A stretch of DNA of 64,000 nucleotides, from contig JACRQG010000037.1 in assembly GCA_016222805.1 (NCBI GenBank), positions 1 to 64,000 of the forward strand, given 5' to 3'. The notes under the pieces are model-generated. The model was given only the letters and a program-made list of their open reading frames with translations, had not been told where the DNA came from and did not search any database. Shown here one piece after another: positions 7,193-16,900 of this stretch. The translations under genes and the position numbers were made by a program. The stretch's first letter is position 1, and each line of letters begins with the position of its first letter. The stretch comes from Verrucomicrobiota bacterium. Lineage in GTDB: Bacteria > Verrucomicrobiota > Verrucomicrobiia > Opitutales > Opitutaceae.

Positions 7193-8917
7193 CTACGGTC
7201 TCCGGTACACCTCGCGCCCCTCCAGCCAGGTCTGCAGCACGCGGGTGTCCTTCAACTCGTCGATCGGGCAGGTCAGCAGATCGCGATCGACCACGACAAA
7301 GTCGGCGCGTTTGCCGGGTTCGAGGGAGCCGATTTCCTTTTCCCAGAAGAGCAGGTAGGCGTTATGCCGGGTGTAGAACTCGATGGCCTGTTGCCGCGTG
7401 AGCGCCTCCTCGGGGTGCAGCTGGCCGTCGTACCACTTCGCGTGGCGGGTGATCGTGGTCCACATCGCGAGGAACGGGTTGTACGGGTTGATCGCCCGCA
7501 GGTCGCCGATCTTCAGCATGTGATCCGATCCTCCGCCGGCCACGCCGCCGGCGGCGAAGATGCTCTTCAGCGGCTGGAAATACCGCAGGCGATCGTAGCC
7601 GAACTGGTTCACGAGCGTGCGCGTGTCGAGGTAGAGCCAGATCGGCTGGATATCGAGCACGACGCCGAGCCGGGCCGCCAGCTCGACAGACTCGCGGGTC
7701 ATGAAATTGGAATGCGACACGCTGAGCCGCAGGTCGCGGATCGGTTTCTCCCGGTTGAGCCGCTCGTAGGCGGCCAGCAGCACCGTGCTCGCCCCGTCGC
7801 CGACGGTGTGGGCGGTGAACTGCATCCCGTGTCCGGCCACCCGGCGCACCATTTCCTGGAGCCGGTCCGGCGGCACGTTGAGCACGCCGCGGTAGTCGTC
7901 GTCGCGGATGCCGTAGCCCTCGTTGCGCCCCCAGGGCGCCAGCATGTACGCGCTGCCGGTGAGCATCCCGCCATCCAGCCAGATCTTCGTGCCGATTAGC
8001 CGCAGCCAGCCGTCCTCCCGTCGCAGCGGGCTCGCCGCGATCTGGTCGATGGCCTCGAGAATCGAGTCCATCTTGCCCACGGTCGGAAAAGTCTGCGAAA
8101 GCGCCACGCGCACACTCAGTGTCCCGCGCTCCCGCATCGCCTGGTAATTCCGGATCGACGCCGGAGAGGCTCCCTTGTCCCCAATCGCGGTGAAGCCGAT
8201 CTGGTTGTAGTCGCGAAACAGCGCCGCCAGCCGCGCCTGTTGGTCCGCCTCGGACACCGCCCGGGCCGCGGGCGCCTTGATGAAGCGCTGCAGGCCGCGG
8301 ACAATGCCGTTCGGCTCGCCATTCGCATCCTTCTCGAGATAACCCGGGCCGCCGTCCTTGACCGTGAAGTGGCGATCGAAGCCGCATTTCCGCAGCGCGA
8401 GCGTGTTGAGGCTGTTGTCGGGGCCCGTGCGGAAGTTCACCGGGTGCTTTGGCGCCACGGCGTCGAGTTCCGCGCGCGTGGGGTAGCGCGACTCCTTGAG
8501 CCGCGTGATGAACACCTGCGAGGTCTGGATCCACTGCCCTTCGGGCACGACCTGCGTGCGCGCCCGGATGTAGGCGAGCACGTCCGCGATGGTCTCCATC
8601 TCCGGCACCTCGTGATCGACCTCGAAGATCGCCGCCGCCGGCGCATGCACATGGGAATCGATCAGCCCGGGCAGCACCATCCGCCCTCCGAGGTCGTGGA
8701 TCTGCGTGCGTCCGGGCGCGGCCAGCGCGCGCATGCCGGCATTCGAACCCGTCGCCACAATTCGACCATCACGCACGGCCAGCGCCTCGAACACGCGGAA
8801 GGCGGGATCGACGGTGAGGACCTTGCCGTTGAAAAACACGGCATCCGGCGGGGCTTCCGCGGCTCCGAGAACGGCGGCAATGGCGAGAGCCAGAAGGGCG
8901 AAGGGCGATTGGTTCAT
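7193..8917 (-). CDS. exported amidohydrolase_3 (YtcJ/NfdA-like)
   Basis: 574 aa. It has a signal peptide (MNQSPFALLALAIAAVLGAAEA) and then the amidohydrolase_3 signature: DAVFFNGKVLTVDP, GGRMVLPGLIDSHVH with the metal-binding HxH, KIWLDGG, HTVGDGA, and a C-terminal GKRADFVVVDRDLL typical of the composite beta domain. Homologues hydrolyse N-substituted formamides or other amide/ester bonds; the substrate is not predictable here. The start at 8917 is fixed by the signal peptide. It stands alone; a degenerate copy of the GC-rich repeat lies upstream of its start. Confidence 0.85.
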   Translation of the reverse strand: MNQSPFALLALAIAAVLGAAEAPPDAVFFNGKVLTVDPAFRVFEALAVRDGRIVATGSNAGMRALAAPGRTQIHDLGGRMVLPGLIDSHVHAPAAAIFEVDHEVPEMETIADVLAYIRARTQVVPEGQWIQTSQVFITRLKESRYPTRAELDAVAPKHPVNFRTGPDNSLNTLALRKCGFDRHFTVKDGGPGYLEKDANGEPNGIVRGLQRFIKAPAARAVSEADQQARLAALFRDYNQIGFTAIGDKGASPASIRNYQAMRERGTLSVRVALSQTFPTVGKMDSILEAIDQIAASPLRREDGWLRLIGTKIWLDGGMLTGSAYMLAPWGRNEGYGIRDDDYRGVLNVPPDRLQEMVRRVAGHGMQFTAHTVGDGASTVLLAAYERLNREKPIRDLRLSVSHSNFMTRESVELAARLGVVLDIQPIWLYLDTRTLVNQFGYDRLRYFQPLKSIFAAGGVAGGGSDHMLKIGDLRAINPYNPFLAMWTTITRHAKWYDGQLHPEEALTRQQAIEFYTRHNAYLLFWEKEIGSLEPGKRADFVVVDRDLLTCPIDELKDTRVLQTWLEGREVYRRP

Positions 8918-9266
8918 GGGGCGCGCGGCTTGGGATCGCCGGAGTCTGACGGATTCCGGTGCGAAGTACAACCATCCGCCTCGCGCGCCCGTCGTGTGGG
9001 CGGGACGACCGCGTCCCGCTCCACCAAGGGACCTCGGTTGCGGCACACCCGCAGCTCGGGGCGGCGCTTGCCCCAGCACCGTGGCGTCGGGCCGGCGGTT
9101 GGGAAACCGCCGCTCCGGTCAGCCAGCCGGGCACGCAACGCTGCAGGAAAATGAGCTGCGCCCGCGGCCCTGGGAAACGGCGGCGGCTCCTCGAATTGTC
9201 TGCCGATTAGGTGGGAATACCTCTGCCGTTCAGCCCGGCGAGGGCGACTGGCTCCACGAAGTCGGA
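8918..9266. other. 349-nt gene-free interval with a repeat and a hairpin
   Basis: It separates the start of the amidohydrolase from the 3' end of the signalling island. It holds repeat copy 3 (8994-9080), a hairpin GGCGGTT-N4-AACCGCC near 9093-9110 without a U-tract, and an AGGT-N6-ACCT inverted pair at 9209-9222. No coding sequence is credible. Confidence 0.6.
8994..9080. repeat. GC-rich inverted repeat, copy 3 of 6 (degenerate)
   Basis: The left arm reads GTGTGGGCGGGACGACC followed by GCGTCCCGC: the family core with compensating G-to-A and C-to-T changes that keep the GCGGGACG/CGTCCCGC stem. The right arm (GGGGCGGCGCTTGCCCC and onward) is much diverged. Paired changes in both strands of the stem suggest that the hairpin itself is conserved. 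Confidence 0.6.
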
Positions 9267-10352
9267 CTAGACCGGTGGGATGGGCAGGGTCACGTAGCTG
9301 GTGGTACCCTCGCCGTCGCGGCTCTCGAGGCGGAGTTCCCCCTTCAGGGAGCGGGCGAGGTAGCGGACGAGGACGAGCCCGATGCCCAAGCCGCGTGTCC
9401 GGCTGTCCGGGAGGGGCTTTTGCCAGGCGTCGTTGAGACGCTGCAGTTGCAGGAGGGTCATGCCCCGGCCCGCGTCGGAAACGGCCAGTTGCAGCACGAA
9501 GCCATCCCGCCAGCAGCGGACGTGCACGGGCGTTGCTGGACGGGAGAAGCCGAACGCGTTGTCGACCAGTTCCTCGGCGATCGTGCGGAGGTCCGACAGT
9601 TTGGCAGGAAAACCGACCGGGCGAAGATCGAGGACGAGGTCCGACGTTCGACGGTGGCGTTCGGCGGCGATCGTGGCGCCGGAGGTGAGGGCCTCGGCAA
9701 CGGCAGCTGCATCAAGCGGAGCGGCGGTGGTCGCGGGCGACCCTCCCTCCAGTTCAAGCAGAAGCAGGTAGTTACGGATGCTGCGGAGCAGCCGGTGGCC
9801 GGAGAGGTTGATGTCCCGCAGGTCCTCGCGCACCGCGGCAGGTGTGAGCTTTTCGAGCTCGAGTTGCAGCAACTCGCTCAGGCCGAGGATGGAGGCGAGG
9901 GGCGTGAAGAACTCGCGCGGCAGTTCGGAGCGCAGGCGGGAGCCGATGCGGCTGATGGTGGGACCATCGAGCCGACGGCTGAGTTCGGCGCGCTGGAGGC
10001 GGGCAGCGACGCAGTGGAGGACATCGGTCAGCGCAAAGGGCTTCGTGAGGAAATCATCGGCGCCGAGGTCCATCGCCGTGCGCGAACTGCAGACTTCCCG
10101 TTTGCCGGTCATGAGCACGAACTGGCGGTTTGCGAGCACAGGGTCGGCGCGCATCTCCTGCAGGAGCCGGCGGCCGTCCTTGCCCGGCATGTCGATGTCG
10201 GAGAGGACGAGGTCCGGCAGGTGAGCGTGGGCGAGCCGCCAGCCGGCGGCGGCGTCGGCGGCGTGCAGGGCCCGGTACCCGTGGGTCTCGAGACCGAGGG
10301 CGAGGGTGGCGGCGAGATGCAGGTCGTCGTCGATGATGAGAATCGTCTTCAT
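9267..10352 (-). CDS. receiver domain fused to histidine-kinase-like module lacking the phospho-His
   Basis: 361 aa. A receiver domain (1-~118) has DDD at 8-10, phospho-acceptor D52 (LSDIDMPG) and K104 (LTKPF). A HisKA-like helix pair follows, in which the H-box reads PREFFTPLASILG: Arg146 stands where the phosphorylated His should be (HELRTPL in normal kinases). The GHKL ATPase domain looks intact, with N-box EELVDNAF, G1 DAGRGM and G2 GLGIGL. It therefore probably binds ATP but cannot autophosphorylate in the usual way. As the last gene of a five-gene signalling set, it may act as a regulator or phosphatase-type partner of the upstream kinases. The start at 10352 places the receiver at the N-terminus, 34 nt after the hybrid kinase. 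Confidence 0.85.
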   Translation of the reverse strand: MKTILIIDDDLHLAATLALGLETHGYRALHAADAAAGWRLAHAHLPDLVLSDIDMPGKDGRRLLQEMRADPVLANRQFVLMTGKREVCSSRTAMDLGADDFLTKPFALTDVLHCVAARLQRAELSRRLDGPTISRIGSRLRSELPREFFTPLASILGLSELLQLELEKLTPAAVREDLRDINLSGHRLLRSIRNYLLLLELEGGSPATTAAPLDAAAVAEALTSGATIAAERHRRTSDLVLDLRPVGFPAKLSDLRTIAEELVDNAFGFSRPATPVHVRCWRDGFVLQLAVSDAGRGMTLLQLQRLNDAWQKPLPDSRTRGLGIGLVLVRYLARSLKGELRLESRDGEGTTSYVTLPIPPV

Positions 10353-10386
10353 GGCGATCGGGAGCACAGGGAAGGAGGCGCGAAGT

Positions 10387-13300
10387 TCAGGGCCGGGGCG
10401 GGAGGGAAGGCGGAGGGTGGGCGAGCGGCGCTGGGGCGCCCTCTGGATCGACGGCGGCGGTCCGGGGCGGTTCGCCGGTGTGGGTGGCGGGAGGAAGCAG
10501 GGGCCACGGATGGGCGGAACCTCCGATCCGGGTGCCGGGCTGCGCCTGCAGCACCCGGTGCAGGAGCGACAGGAGCGCATCCGCGGTGAAGGGCTTGATC
10601 AGCAGCGCCGTCGAGGCCGTCGCCACTTCGGAATCCCCGCTGATCCGCTCGCTGTGGCCCGTCATGGCGAGGATCGGCAGCCGGGGCGAGATGCGCCGCA
10701 GGGTGCGTATCAACGTCGGTCCGTCCATGCCCGGCATCGTCAGATCCGTGATGATCGCCGCAATCTCACCCTGGCGTTGCACGTAGACGGCCAGCGCTTC
10801 GGTGCCGTCGGCCGCGACGACTGGCCGGTAGCCGTATTGTTCCAAAATGCGGGTGCCCACGCTTCGAATCGCCGGCTCGTCATCGACGAGCAGGACCTCT
10901 TGCCCCGCGCCGCGGGGGGTGCATGGGGGTGCGGCATCGTCGGGGACCGCCTTTTCGCCAAGAGCTGCCGGTAGGCAGACCTCGAACGAGCTGCCGACGC
11001 CCGGCTCGCTCTGGCAGCGAACGAAGCCCCCGTGGCTCCGGGCAATGCCGAGCACCGTGGAGAGTCCGAGGCCGGTGCCCTTCCCAGGCGCCTTGGTCGT
11101 GAAGAACGGTTCGAAGATCCGTTCGCGGATATCCGGGGGGATCCCGCAGCCCGTGTCGACCACTCGGAGCGAGACGTGCCTCCCGGGCTTGGCATCGGGG
11201 GTCATGGCGGCGAAAGCCGCATCGATCTCGAGGTTCTCCGCCGAAAGCGTCAGGGCGCCACCGTGCGGCATGGCGTCGCGCGCATTGATGGCGAGGTTCA
11301 TGAGAATCTGGTGCAGCTGGGTCGCGTCGCCGAGGACCGGCCATAGCTCCTTCGGTGCATGCAGGGTGATCGCGATTGTGGGCGGAAACGTCGCGGTGGC
11401 GATGTCGGCCATCTCGCGCAGGAGATGCCTCATCTGGACGGGCACCCGTTCCCCTTCCACTCCGCGGGCAAAGGTCAGCACCTGCCGCACGATGTCGGTG
11501 CCGCGTTGCGCGCTGGCTTCGATGGTGGCGATCAGCTTGCGATCGGATTCGTGCCCGGTGCGACCCTGAAGGATCGAGGCTCCCATGAGAATCGGCGCCA
11601 GCACGTTGTTGAGATCGTGCGCCAGGCCGCTCGCGAGCGCGCCGAGGTTCTCGAGCCGCTGGGCCTGCAGGAAGCGGGCCTCGATCTGTTTCTTCTCCGT
11701 GATGTCGGTGTTGATGGAGAAGACCGAGACGGGTCGGCCGGCAGAATCACGCACCAGGTTCAGCCGCGACAATACCGAGACCACGCGACCGGATTTGGTC
11801 GCGAGCCGCAGTTCTCCCGACCATTGGCCGGAGCCGAGGAAATCCCGGCCGGCCTCGCTCGCCAGATCGAGGTCCTGCAAGTTCAACTCGGTGATCTTGC
11901 GTTCGATGACCTCGGCGCGGGTCCAGCCGAACAGACGTTCCGCGCTGTCGTTCCAGTAGGTCAGAGCACCGTCGAGCCGGCGGACGTAGATGGCGTCGGT
12001 GGCGTGGTTGAGCAACTCGGCCTGCTCCCGGATGCGCCGCTCCGCCTCCCGACGTTCGGTGATGTCGCGGACGATGCCGACGACAAAGTCGCGATCGAGG
12101 GTGACGAGCGACAGGCTGATCTCCACCGGATAGGTCGACCCGTCCTTCCGCCGGTTTTGCCGTTCCACGGTCAGGCTGCCGGTCCGCCGCAGGCGGGTGC
12201 CGATCGCCGAGAACAGCTCCAAATCCATCTCTGGATCGATATCGAAGACGCTCAGGTTCTGCAGCTCGCCGCGAGGGTAGCCCAGCGCCAAGCAGGCGGT
12301 TTCGTTGGTGTCCCAGATCTGGCCGGTGGCAGGATCGACGACCAGAATCGCATCGCTCGAGCGCTCGATCAGGGTGCGAAACAGCTTCAGGTCGGCGGCC
12401 GCCTGCCGGCGTTCGGTGATGTCCTCCTTGATGGCGATGTAGTGCGTGATCTGGCCCTGGTCGTTGCAGAGGGGGGAGATCGTGGCGGACTCCCAGTAGG
12501 GCATCTGGTCCTTGCGCCGGTTGAGCAGTTCGCCCCGCCACTCCCGGCCGGCGGAGATGGTCGCCCAGAGGTCGGCGTAGACCTCCGGAGGCATCTGGTT
12601 CGATTTGAGAATCCGCGGATTGCGTCCGCACACCTCCTCGAACGTGTAGCCCGTGACCTCAGTGAAGCGCGGGTTCACGTACTCGATCTCGCCCGCGGGA
12701 TTGGTGATGACAACGGAGATGGGCGCCTCGCGCAGGGCATGCGACAGGAGGCGCACCTGTTCCTCGGCATGCTTGCGCTCGGTGATGTCCTCCAGGGTGC
12801 CTTCGTGACAAAGCACGTTGCCCTCGGCATCGCGCACGACCCGGGCGTTTTCGGTCACCCAGATGCGCGTGCCGTCGCGGCGAACGACTTCGGACTCGAA
12901 GTTCACCACCATTCCCTCCTCCCGCAGGCGGCGCTGGAACTCCGCGCGCCGACCGGGTTCCACGTAGCCGTGGCGCATGCCGCTCCCGCGACTTTCGATC
13001 AACTCCTCGGGCGAGGCATAGCCGAGGATGCGAACCAGGGCGGGATTCACCAGGAGGAAGCCTCCATCCGGATCCGAGCGGTAGATTCCCTCGATGGAAT
13101 TCTCGAAAATGGCCCGGTAGCGGGCCTGGACTTCCTGCAGCGACTCGCTCAAGGCGCGCTGTTCACGTCGCAACCGGGCGGCGTCCAGGGCATGGGTGAT
13201 CGCCTGCCCGAGCCGGGCCAGCCGATCCTTGATCAAATAGTCGTCCGCTCCCTGCCGCATGATCTGCACGGCGGTGTCCTCGCCGATCGTGCCGGAGATG

Positions 13301-13545
13301 ACGATGAAGGGAAGGTCAAGCCCGCTCTGCTGGAGCAGTTCCAGCGCCCGGGGCGCGCTGAACTGGGGCAGCTGGTAGTCGGAGAGCACCAAGTCGGGGT
13401 TCGTGGCGATGGCCGCCAGAAAGTCGGCCTCGTTGTCGATCTGGCGGCAGGTGAAGTCCAGGCCGGCGCGGCGGAGCTGGCGAAGGACCATCTCGGCATC
13501 GGCCGGGCTGTCCTCGACCAAGAGGAGGTTGAGGGATGGAGGCAT
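10387..13545 (-). CDS. soluble hybrid histidine kinase, REC-PAS4-HisKA-HATPase-REC
   Basis: 1052 aa with no membrane segment. Order: receiver (about 4-120, phospho-site D56), four PAS/PAC modules (about 140-255, 270-380, 390-500, 510-620), HisKA with H643 in SGLAHDLNNVL, GHKL ATPase (N-box INARDAM, G1 DTGCGI, G2 GTGLGL; about 735-860), then a second receiver (about 882-1000, D934 in ITDLTMPG). The family phosphorylates its own His and passes the phosphate to the attached or separate receivers. The Pro/Arg-rich last ~45 residues look unstructured. Its start lies 4 nt after the stop of the small receiver gene, so both sit on one transcript with the membrane kinase. Confidence 0.92.
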   Translation of the reverse strand: MPPSLNLLLVEDSPADAEMVLRQLRRAGLDFTCRQIDNEADFLAAIATNPDLVLSDYQLPQFSAPRALELLQQSGLDLPFIVISGTIGEDTAVQIMRQGADDYLIKDRLARLGQAITHALDAARLRREQRALSESLQEVQARYRAIFENSIEGIYRSDPDGGFLLVNPALVRILGYASPEELIESRGSGMRHGYVEPGRRAEFQRRLREEGMVVNFESEVVRRDGTRIWVTENARVVRDAEGNVLCHEGTLEDITERKHAEEQVRLLSHALREAPISVVITNPAGEIEYVNPRFTEVTGYTFEEVCGRNPRILKSNQMPPEVYADLWATISAGREWRGELLNRRKDQMPYWESATISPLCNDQGQITHYIAIKEDITERRQAAADLKLFRTLIERSSDAILVVDPATGQIWDTNETACLALGYPRGELQNLSVFDIDPEMDLELFSAIGTRLRRTGSLTVERQNRRKDGSTYPVEISLSLVTLDRDFVVGIVRDITERREAERRIREQAELLNHATDAIYVRRLDGALTYWNDSAERLFGWTRAEVIERKITELNLQDLDLASEAGRDFLGSGQWSGELRLATKSGRVVSVLSRLNLVRDSAGRPVSVFSINTDITEKKQIEARFLQAQRLENLGALASGLAHDLNNVLAPILMGASILQGRTGHESDRKLIATIEASAQRGTDIVRQVLTFARGVEGERVPVQMRHLLREMADIATATFPPTIAITLHAPKELWPVLGDATQLHQILMNLAINARDAMPHGGALTLSAENLEIDAAFAAMTPDAKPGRHVSLRVVDTGCGIPPDIRERIFEPFFTTKAPGKGTGLGLSTVLGIARSHGGFVRCQSEPGVGSSFEVCLPAALGEKAVPDDAAPPCTPRGAGQEVLLVDDEPAIRSVGTRILEQYGYRPVVAADGTEALAVYVQRQGEIAAIITDLTMPGMDGPTLIRTLRRISPRLPILAMTGHSERISGDSEVATASTALLIKPFTADALLSLLHRVLQAQPGTRIGGSAHPWPLLPPATHTGEPPRTAAVDPEGAPAPLAHPPPSLPPRP

Positions 13546-13549
13546 CGGA

Positions 13550-13999
13550 TCAGAGCGTGCGCAGCGGCTCGTTGAGCAGCAGCCAGTACAACCCGAGCTC
13601 GCGCACCGCGGCGGAGAACCGCTCGAAATCGACCGGCTTCACGATGTAGCTGTTGACGCCGAGCTGGTAGCTGGCGACGACGTCGTTCTGCTCGCGTGAC
13701 GACGTGAGCACGACCACCGGAATGGCCTTCGTGCGGGGATCCCCTTTCAGGCGCCGGAGCACTTCAAGCCCGTCGAGGCGCGGGAGCTTGAGATCCAACA
13801 GCACCACCTTGGGGGCGTCCTCGATCCGCCGGGTGGCATGAGGGCCCTCGCAGAAGAGGAAATCGAGCGCCTCGACGCCGTCGCGGGCGAGGTGGATGCG
13901 GTTGACGAGACTCGCGTTGCGCAGGGCGCGCAGGGTGAGCTCCGCATCCTGCGGGCTGTCTTCGACCAGGAGGATTTCAATCGGGGATGGTTCGTTCAT
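13550..13999 (-). CDS. Rcp1-like single-domain response regulator
   Basis: 149 aa. A stand-alone receiver of the Rcp1 type that typically partners phytochrome-like kinases: EILLVEDSPQDAELTLRAL at the N-terminus, phospho-acceptor Asp in VVLLDLKLPRLDG (about residue 69), Thr/Ser in VVLTSS, Lys in VKPVDF, and the family's usual ending (YWLLLNEP). It has no output domain. Its ATG overlaps the TGA of the membrane kinase by 4 nt (ATGA), so the two are translationally coupled and are very probably a cognate pair. Confidence 0.93.
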   Translation of the reverse strand: MNEPSPIEILLVEDSPQDAELTLRALRNASLVNRIHLARDGVEALDFLFCEGPHATRRIEDAPKVVLLDLKLPRLDGLEVLRRLKGDPRTKAIPVVVLTSSREQNDVVASYQLGVNSYIVKPVDFERFSAAVRELGLYWLLLNEPLRTL

Positions 14000-16900
14000 G
14001 AACCTGGGAGGGGCGGGGGACGGACGGTGAAGTAGAACGCGGCGCCGCGATCGACGGCGGCCTCGGCCCAGACGCGGCCGCCGTGGCGGTGGACCACCCG
14101 CTGGACGAGGGCGAGGCCGACGCCGGTGCCCTCGAAGTCTTCGGCGCGGTGGAGGCGTTGAAACACGCCGAAGAGTTTCGGGGCGTATCGCATGTCGAAA
14201 CCCGTGCCGTTGTCGCGCACGTGATACACCGCGATCCCCTGGTCCTGGGCAGAGCCGACCTCGATGACGGCCGGTGAGCGGCGGCGGCTGAACTTGAGCG
14301 CGTTCGCGAGCAGGTTCAGCCAGACCTGCTTGAGCAGCGCGGGGTCGCCGACCGCGTCGGGCAGATCCGCGATGCGAAACTCGACCGATCGTCCGGCCAG
14401 TTCGGCGGCCAGTTCCGCCCGGCAGTCGGCGACAAGCTGGTTCATGTTCACCTCCCGGGCCTGCAACGGCTGCCGGCTGAGGCGGGCGAAGGCGAGCAGA
14501 TCGTCGATCAGCGCCCCCATGCTCTGGGCTCCGGCCCGAATCAGCCCGAGTTGCCGGCGGGCGTCGTCGGGCAGGTGCGGGCCGTAGTCCTCGAGCACGG
14601 CCTGGGAAAAGCCGTCGACGGTGCGTAGCGGCGCCCGCAGATCGTGGGACACCGAATAGCTGAAGGCCTCCAGTTCCCGGTTGGCCGCCTCGAGTTCCGC
14701 GGTGCGTGCGCGCACCCGCTGCTCCAGCTCCGTGTAGTAGTGTACGTTCTGCAGCGCGATCCCCGTGGCGTCGGCCAGCGTCTGGAGCAGCTGCATTTCC
14801 TCGCTCGTGGGGGTGTAGGTGCGCGCCCAGTAGTTGCCGATGGCGCCGATCGACGTGGCGCCGACCCGGATCGGCACCATCGCCAGGCTCTTGACGAAGG
14901 TGGACCGGTAGGCCTCCACCGGGATCCGCGGATCGGTGCCGATGTCTGCAATCGCCACGGCTTCGTCGTGCAGCATGGACCAGCCGCTGATGCAGGCCGT
15001 GAGCGGAAAGCGCGACCCCTTCCAGAGTGGTGCGATGGAATCCTCGTCGACATAGTGGCAGCGATCGCCTTCGCGGAGGACGAAGGTTGCGCCGTCGGCG
15101 GCGGCAAGTCGGCGCGCGGAACTGCGCACCGCCGCCAGGATCGAGGGCACGTCCTGCGCCCGGGCCAGTTGCTGGATGATCTCCACCAGCAGGTGCAGGC
15201 GGAGTTCGAATCGCTTCCGCTCGGTGATGTCGCGATTGATGCCGAGGATCAGTCGCTGTCCTTCGATTTCCACCGGGCGACCGCTGATCTCGACCGGGAG
15301 CGTCGAGCCGTCCTTGCGGCGGTGAACGGTTTCGAAGACCGCGCCACCGGCGGAGGCGAGCAGGGCCAGATGTTCGGAGAGATCGCCGCCGGTGTCGGCC
15401 GGGCGCAGTCCCCCGGGGGGCAACGCCCGCAGTTCCTCGAGCGTGTAGCCGTAGGCGGCAAGGGCGCGTTCGTTGGCCTCCAGAATGCGACCGCCGGTGT
15501 CGAGGAGCAGGATGATGTCGTTGGCATGACGCAGCAGCATGGCCAGTCGTTCGGCCAGCCGGTTGCGTTCGCGCTCCAGGGTCAGTTGCCGGACCAGCAG
15601 ATCGGCGTTGCGCCGCCGCCAGAGGAAGGCAGCGGCGAAGCCGACCGTGAGCAGGAGCAATCCCACCGTGATGCCGGTACGGAACGCCTCGTCGCGGATC
15701 GGGGCATACGCCTCCTCCTGATCGATTTTCGCGACCACGAACCACGGTGACTCGGGAACTCGCCGGGTTGCGGCCAGTACGGGCTGGCCCCGGTAGTCCC
15801 GGCCCTCCCGGATTCCGGATTCCCCGCGTGCCGCACCGGCGGCCGGCAGCGAGAGGTCGTGCACCGAGTGACGCAAGGTGAGCGCGGTGTCCCGGCGGTG
15901 CCGGAGTTCGTTCAGGAACACCACCTCGTCGCGGTCGCGCCGCACCAGCAGGGTTTCGGCGGTGGCGCTGGGCGTCGGCCAGGTCTTAAACAGGGGGAAG
16001 AGGAAACGTTCGGCATCCAGCCGCAGCACGATGATCGCGATCGGGGTGGAGGCGGTCGCGGTGGCGTCCGGCGGCGGACCGGGGGCGAACACCGGCACGG
16101 TGACATCGAGATGAATGGTGCGCTCGGCGTCGGCGCGATGGAGGTCGGTGAGCGCGGCATCGGCGCTGCGCAGGTTTTCCGCGACAAGATCGCAGAGGGC
16201 GCGGCCGGCCGGGCGGAGCTCGGCGGGAATGGCCAGGCGGACGCGGCCCGCCGGATCCAGGATGGTCGCCGACGCGTAGCGATCGCCACCCTTCATCAGA
16301 TTGAGCCAGCCGGCCACGCGGTCACGCGCCGTCGCGGAGCCGGGATCGACGAGCAGCGCCGCCACATCGTCCGCCACGAAGGGGGCGTGACGAAGAAAAC
16401 GTCCGTCGCTCAATCGCTCCGTTCGCCAGGCGGTGATCTGGGCGACCTTGAGATCCGCGATCGCCTCCAGGCCGCGATTGATCTCGGCGCGCGCGTTGTG
16501 CTGCTCGTGTTTGTGGTAAATGAGCCCGGCAAAGATGATCGCGACCAGCAGGCCGGGCAGAATGAAGAACAGGCTGCGGGCAAAGGTGGTCGAGGGCGCG
16601 GGCGGCGCGGCGCCGGACTCCAGGCCGACCCAGCGCACCGTCAGCGCGAGAGCGTCGTGGCACAGCAGCAGGCCGAGATTGAGCGCGACGAAGGTCATGG
16701 CCGTCAGCCACGCGATCGGCACCATGTCGCGGCCGTAGAACAGCGGCGTGCCCGAGAGGTACCCGAGCGTGACCACCAGGCCGATGGCCAGGCCGGCTCC
16801 CGCGGCGCCCAGCGCGACAGCGCGGCGCCCCGGCGTCACCGGACCGCCCAGGAGGGAGGCGAGCAGGCTGGTGGCCGAGAGGAGAAACGCGACGGCGGTG

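Noticed and set aside
9093-9112. GGCGGTT-AACCGCC hairpin as terminator of the signalling operon
   Set aside because: There is a stem but no U-tract on either side; it may be part of the degenerate repeat instead.
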